Below, piece after piece: positions 61,333-64,000 of a DNA stretch of 64,000 nucleotides. Position numbers and translations under genes: made by a program. This DNA is from Dyella lipolytica (GTDB lineage: Bacteria; Pseudomonadota; Gammaproteobacteria; Xanthomonadales; Rhodanobacteraceae): contig NZ_BSNQ01000003.1 in assembly GCF_030160075.1 (NCBI RefSeq), positions 1,424,328-1,488,327 of the forward strand. The letters are read 5' to 3'. Each line of letters starts with the position of its first letter. The stretch's first letter is position 1. Under the pieces are notes generated by a model. The model saw nothing but the letters and a program-made list of their open reading frames with translations. It was not told the DNA's origin and searched no databases.

Positions 61333-61995
61333 TCAGCGAATGAAGGAGACGACCTCGGCGCGTACCATCAAAAACGCTTTTGCCACGTCGTCAATATGCA
61401 CGCCAGGGGCATCAATCCAGGCGTATAAGCCTGCAGGCAATCCAAACGCTGTACCGCATACAAACTCCTTGCTAAGTACGTCATGGCTCACTTTAGGAGG
61501 TGACAGGCGATCGGCTGTCAGCAAATGGCACTCAACATAAGCATCCTCATTGGCCAACTTAAAATAGTGAAAAGAACTCGATGAGCCGAGGTAGGTCATG
61601 CCAGGAAATTTCGCTGAGGTAAATTCGGGTACTTGGTCGAACGGAAGTCCTATTCGATGTATGAGAGCCAGCGCATTTCTCGGATCTTCGTTATCAACCG
61701 GTCGGATGTGGACATTCAAGAGAATGTCGTACTTTTCGTGGCTTGCATTGACGAATGTGCCGTTCGATGCCTGGTACCCAATGTGAAGTAGAACTTCCTT
61801 ATCCCCAGTGGTGTATTCACGAAACCAATAAAAGAAATAGTTTGGAATGCTCCAATCCAGTTGTCGCCATCGAAATTGCGCAGCGTTGTCACTTACGGTT
61901 ACGGCTGGCACAGTGTCGGAAGGCTGCTGGAGGGCGAAAGCGGTCGAGAAATTGATTGCGCTAACAAGGAGAAACAATATGGCTTTGCGCTTCAT
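61333..61995 (-). CDS. Secreted hypothetical protein, 220 aa
   Basis: Signal peptide MKRKAILFLLVSAINFSTAFA, then a beta-rich domain with no match that I recognise (RWRQLDWSIPNYFFYWFREYTTGDKEVLLHIGYQASNGTFVNASHEKYDILLNVHIRPV; two cysteines later, in VECHLL and EFVCGTAF, could form a disulfide). GGAGAAAAA before the ATG. Base composition is lower in GC than most of the window. Role unknown. Confidence 0.6.
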   Translation of the reverse strand: MKRKAILFLLVSAINFSTAFALQQPSDTVPAVTVSDNAAQFRWRQLDWSIPNYFFYWFREYTTGDKEVLLHIGYQASNGTFVNASHEKYDILLNVHIRPVDNEDPRNALALIHRIGLPFDQVPEFTSAKFPGMTYLGSSSSFHYFKLANEDAYVECHLLTADRLSPPKVSHDVLSKEFVCGTAFGLPAGLYAWIDAPGVHIDDVAKAFLMVRAEVVSFIR

Positions 61996-62198
61996 GCGTT
62001 TTTCTCCTTTTTAGTCAAACATGCAGTCGCGCTTTCGTACTATCCATAGAGCTTCAAAAGCGTCTAGTTCCATAAGTCTCGCCGTGAACTCGCAGTCACG
62101 GTTGATCTCTTCGATGGATGGAATCGGCATAAGACCCCAAAACTCAATGGATAAATTGTCAAAGTGATGACACCATCACTCCAAAACAGAGGAAGCAA

Positions 62199-62339
62199 AT
62201 GCAAAGTTACAACGGACTCATTGGGGTCAGACTGTTGCTGCCAGTTCTGCTAATGCTAACTGGCTGTGCCACGGACTATAAAGTTCCAGGATCGGATAGG
62301 GCGAAAGTGGACATTTCGATAAGCCCTATTGCACTCTAA
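62199..62339 (+). CDS. Very small lipoprotein, 46 aa
   Basis: An unlisted short gene: ATG at 62199 preceded by AGAGGAAG, then a lipoprotein signal (GVRLLLPVLLMLTGC, lipid cysteine at 23) and only 23 further residues (ATDYKVPGSDRAKVDISISP), ending in TAA. The strong ribosome site and perfect lipobox make it believable. Such short lipoproteins are either true small envelope proteins or the remains of a longer gene whose 3' part has been lost. Its stop overlaps by 4 bp the end of the convergent gene. Confidence 0.6.
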   Translation: MQSYNGLIGVRLLLPVLLMLTGCATDYKVPGSDRAKVDISISPIAL

Positions 62340-62863
62340 GAATCTCTTCGCACAACTCGAACAACATTGAGTGCTTGCGCATCCATGAACATAAAGCATC
62401 GCCCGAACAGCGCTTTCTTTCCGAATTCGTCAAATTTGTTTGAGCCAAGGGGCGTCATAAGCACTTCGCTAGTAGCTAATGCCTCCAGATGATGCTTGTC
62501 GATGGTCTCCCGATGCTCGACAGCGATTCGGTCTATCACGAGATTCACAGCCGGATGGTTGTATCGGACAAGCACGTTCCCATCCTTCATAGCCAATGGG
62601 TTCATGTCCGGATGAAAGTGGAAAATTTTATGGAGAACCTCTTTGGCGTGCGCCTCTGCTTGAATGTCAGAGAGGCCGTCTGGGAGAAGCACGCATGTGC
62701 CATTTTCAAATATCGCCAGATCGCGCTGTTGATTCGTATACACCAATATTCGTTCAGCGATCTCATCTAAAGGCTGTTTAATAGTCGGCCGCCAGGAGGG
62801 GACGGGCGGCATCCGCTTGGGTGGCTCTTGCGGAGGCTCTTTCTTCTTGAATGGTCCAAACAT
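62336..62863 (-). CDS. Hypothetical cytoplasmic protein, 175 aa
   Basis: No signal peptide or membrane helix. A proline- and lysine-rich start (FKKKEPPQEPPKRMPPVPSW) precedes a domain that reads as folded (ERILVYTNQQRDLAIFENGTCVLLPDGLSDIQAEAHAKEVLHKIFHFHPDMNPLAMKDGNVLVRYN). I do not recognise the family. GGGGGAAG stands before the ATG. It ends on top of the small lipoprotein's stop codon. Role unknown. Confidence 0.6.
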   Translation of the reverse strand: MFGPFKKKEPPQEPPKRMPPVPSWRPTIKQPLDEIAERILVYTNQQRDLAIFENGTCVLLPDGLSDIQAEAHAKEVLHKIFHFHPDMNPLAMKDGNVLVRYNHPAVNLVIDRIAVEHRETIDKHHLEALATSEVLMTPLGSNKFDEFGKKALFGRCFMFMDAQALNVVRVVRRDS

Positions 62864-62900
62864 CGCTTCCCCCTACTCACATTGCCTAATTGTCCGCATA

Positions 62901-62922
62901 TCCGTTTTGGGTCGGAAGCGGG
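62901..62922 (+). repeat. TGTCCGCTT-type hairpin repeat, diverged copy 8
   Basis: Arms TCCGTTT and GAAGCGGG with mismatches around TGGGTCG; a partial second copy of TGTCCGC lies 10 bases before it. Confidence 0.55.
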
Positions 62923-62942
62923 CCTTTACAACGTGACGGCGA

Positions 62943-63314
62943 TTAGAGGACGGGCTCTACAACCATCCGGCCATAAGCAATGAATGCCATGACCAGACCC
63001 AGCACGCCGCTCAGTATCGTTGGCGCGACCTCGCGATACTTGATATGTACTCCGATGAATACGAGGCTTTCGACTGCCAACACCGTGGCTGACAAGATCG
63101 TAAGTGATAGGTGCCAATGGAACACGTCGGGAACGATGAGCCCGATTACGCACACGAGCTCCAGGATGCCAAGCAGTATCCAGGCTCTTTTGGGTAACGC
63201 GCCAAAGGAAGGGACGTCGTGGCTTACCTTGTCGAACATAAAAACCTTCATGACACCCGACGATCCATATAAGAGCGCGCCGAGGACCTGCAGAACCCAC
63301 AACAACATGTTCAT
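62943..63314 (-). CDS. DoxX-like membrane protein
   Basis: A 123-residue protein with four membrane helices (LLWVLQVLGALLYGSSGVMKVF; WILLGILELVCVIGLIV; LTILSATVLAVESLVFIGV; VLGLVMAFIAYGRMVV), the arrangement of the DoxX-like family. Specific role unknown; related families act in quinone or thiol redox chemistry. GGGGGG before the ATG at 63314 excludes the longer frame. It is the second DoxX-type gene in the window. Confidence 0.75.
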   Translation of the reverse strand: MNMLLWVLQVLGALLYGSSGVMKVFMFDKVSHDVPSFGALPKRAWILLGILELVCVIGLIVPDVFHWHLSLTILSATVLAVESLVFIGVHIKYREVAPTILSGVLGLVMAFIAYGRMVVEPVL

Positions 63315-63342
63315 CGCGTGCCCCCTCTTGAGTGTCAAGGTA

Positions 63343-63368
63343 TGTCCGCTTTGGATCGGAAGCGGACA
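63343..63368 (+). repeat. TGTCCGCTT-type hairpin repeat, copy 9
   Basis: Arms TGTCCGCTT/AAGCGGACA almost perfect (one G in the loop-side arm) around TGGATCGG. Between two minus-strand genes. Confidence 0.8.
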
Positions 63369-63391
63369 TCATTACTTCTATCCCAAGCTGC

Positions 63392-64000
63392 TTAATGATC
63401 AGGGTTAAGCTTTAGTACTTGCGCCGCCCAATCGGTGCCCGTTCGTTTTACCCATTCAGTGTCGCTCTGATCCTGAATTTCCTTATAGATCGTAAACGCG
63501 ATGATGCGTTCACGAACAAAAATGAAGCCCTGGGCTATGGCAACATAGTGTGCCGAAGTGCCATCATCAATGGTCATCTGTTCCGCTATGGCAACGGCAC
63601 GTGGCTGACTAACAATTAAGCCCAGGAACTTTGGTGCGTAAGCGCTCGCCTTAGACTGCTTGAGCTTTGACGCCAACTGCACTTTTTGAGCGTCGAATTG
63701 GGCATTGAGCATGTCCTGATTTATTGCTTTGAAGCCTGCCATTGCTGCCTGAAACTGCTGCAATGTTGCGACGCTCGTGCCCGATGGTGTCACCAGCATG
63801 TCCACTGTAAGCGTCCTCCCCCGGAATCTTTTAATGCCCGCAGCTGCAGCATCAAGGTCACCCTTCGACATGAAAGTCTCAAGCAGACGACGTCCTGGTA
63901 TTTCTTCATACTCGAGATATTGACGATAAGCGGCGGCGTTGTTACCCAGCGGAAGAAGATCCGCGATGACCGGCACCACAATGGTATCGCCACCTCCAAC
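63392..64000 (-). CDS. Hypothetical protein, 5' end outside window
   Basis: The frame is open to the right edge (the last codons read GGGDTIVVPVIADLLPLG), so the start is missing and at least 202 residues are seen. The text contains RGRTLTVDMLVTPSGTSVATLQQFQAAMAGFKAINQDMLNAQFDAQKVQLASKLKQSKASAYAPKFLGLIV, a long helical stretch. No motif I recognise. Codon use is less GC-rich than in the first half of the window. Role unknown. Confidence 0.55.
   Translation of the reverse strand, partial: VGGGDTIVVPVIADLLPLGNNAAAYRQYLEYEEIPGRRLLETFMSKGDLDAAAAGIKRFRGRTLTVDMLVTPSGTSVATLQQFQAAMAGFKAINQDMLNAQFDAQKVQLASKLKQSKASAYAPKFLGLIVSQPRAVAIAEQMTIDDGTSAHYVAIAQGFIFVRERIIAFTIYKEIQDQSDTEWVKRTGTDWAAQVLKLNPDH

Overview
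The window reads as chromosomal DNA of a GC-rich gammaproteobacterium, most likely in the Xanthomonadales/Lysobacterales and close to Rhodanobacteraceae (Dyella, Luteibacter, Rhodanobacter). The reasons are GC-rich coding sequence, gcvP as a single polypeptide behind a tandem glycine riboswitch, a palindrome of the kind scattered through xanthomonad genomes (1.0-1.13 kb), and the gene mix (LemA/M48, M1 peptidase, 7TMR-DISM kinase, autotransporter, many lipoproteins). The genus is inference. No rRNA, tRNA, CRISPR array, phage or intact transposase gene was seen.

0-25 kb is mostly housekeeping and regulation. It starts with a BNR/VPS10-type protein cut by the window edge, then an unrecognised gene, a probably decayed gene and a VOC protein. 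Next come the glycine riboswitch and gcvP, and a sugar-acid module (glycerate 2-kinase, MFS transporter, divergent CdaR regulator). A periplasmic beta-propeller, an M48 protease with a TerB-like tail plus LemA, an M1 aminopeptidase and a membrane diguanylate cyclase follow. A second locus pairs a DRE-TIM metallolyase-like enzyme with a PAS-GGDEF cyclase behind a 5' region that can fold extensively. A MocR regulator, an HD hydrolase and a GlxA-type regulator close this part.

25-38 kb is stress and efflux: a DUF4386 membrane protein, a tripartite EmrB/NodT/EmrA pump bracketed by two MarR regulators with visible operators, a GH18-like secreted protein, and two LysR-controlled units (pirin + DoxX; isochorismatase-like hydrolase).

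38-64 kb is accessory in character. An AT-rich DUF4265 gene lies between inverted copies of a palindromic element. Two ankyrin-repeat exported proteins flank a GT39 transferase. A 1137-residue autotransporter with 270-bp internal repeats abuts a histidine kinase/LuxR response-regulator pair. GH30, MBL-fold, TonB-C-like, GlxA-type and GNAT genes and many small secreted proteins of unknown function follow. A short hairpin repeat (arms TGTCCGCTT/AAGCGGACA) occurs nine times in this part only, always in the same orientation.

The most promising leads are the DRE-TIM/PAS-GGDEF operon with its structured leader, the DUF4265 cassette, the one-orientation hairpin repeat, and the autotransporter next to its presumed two-component regulator.
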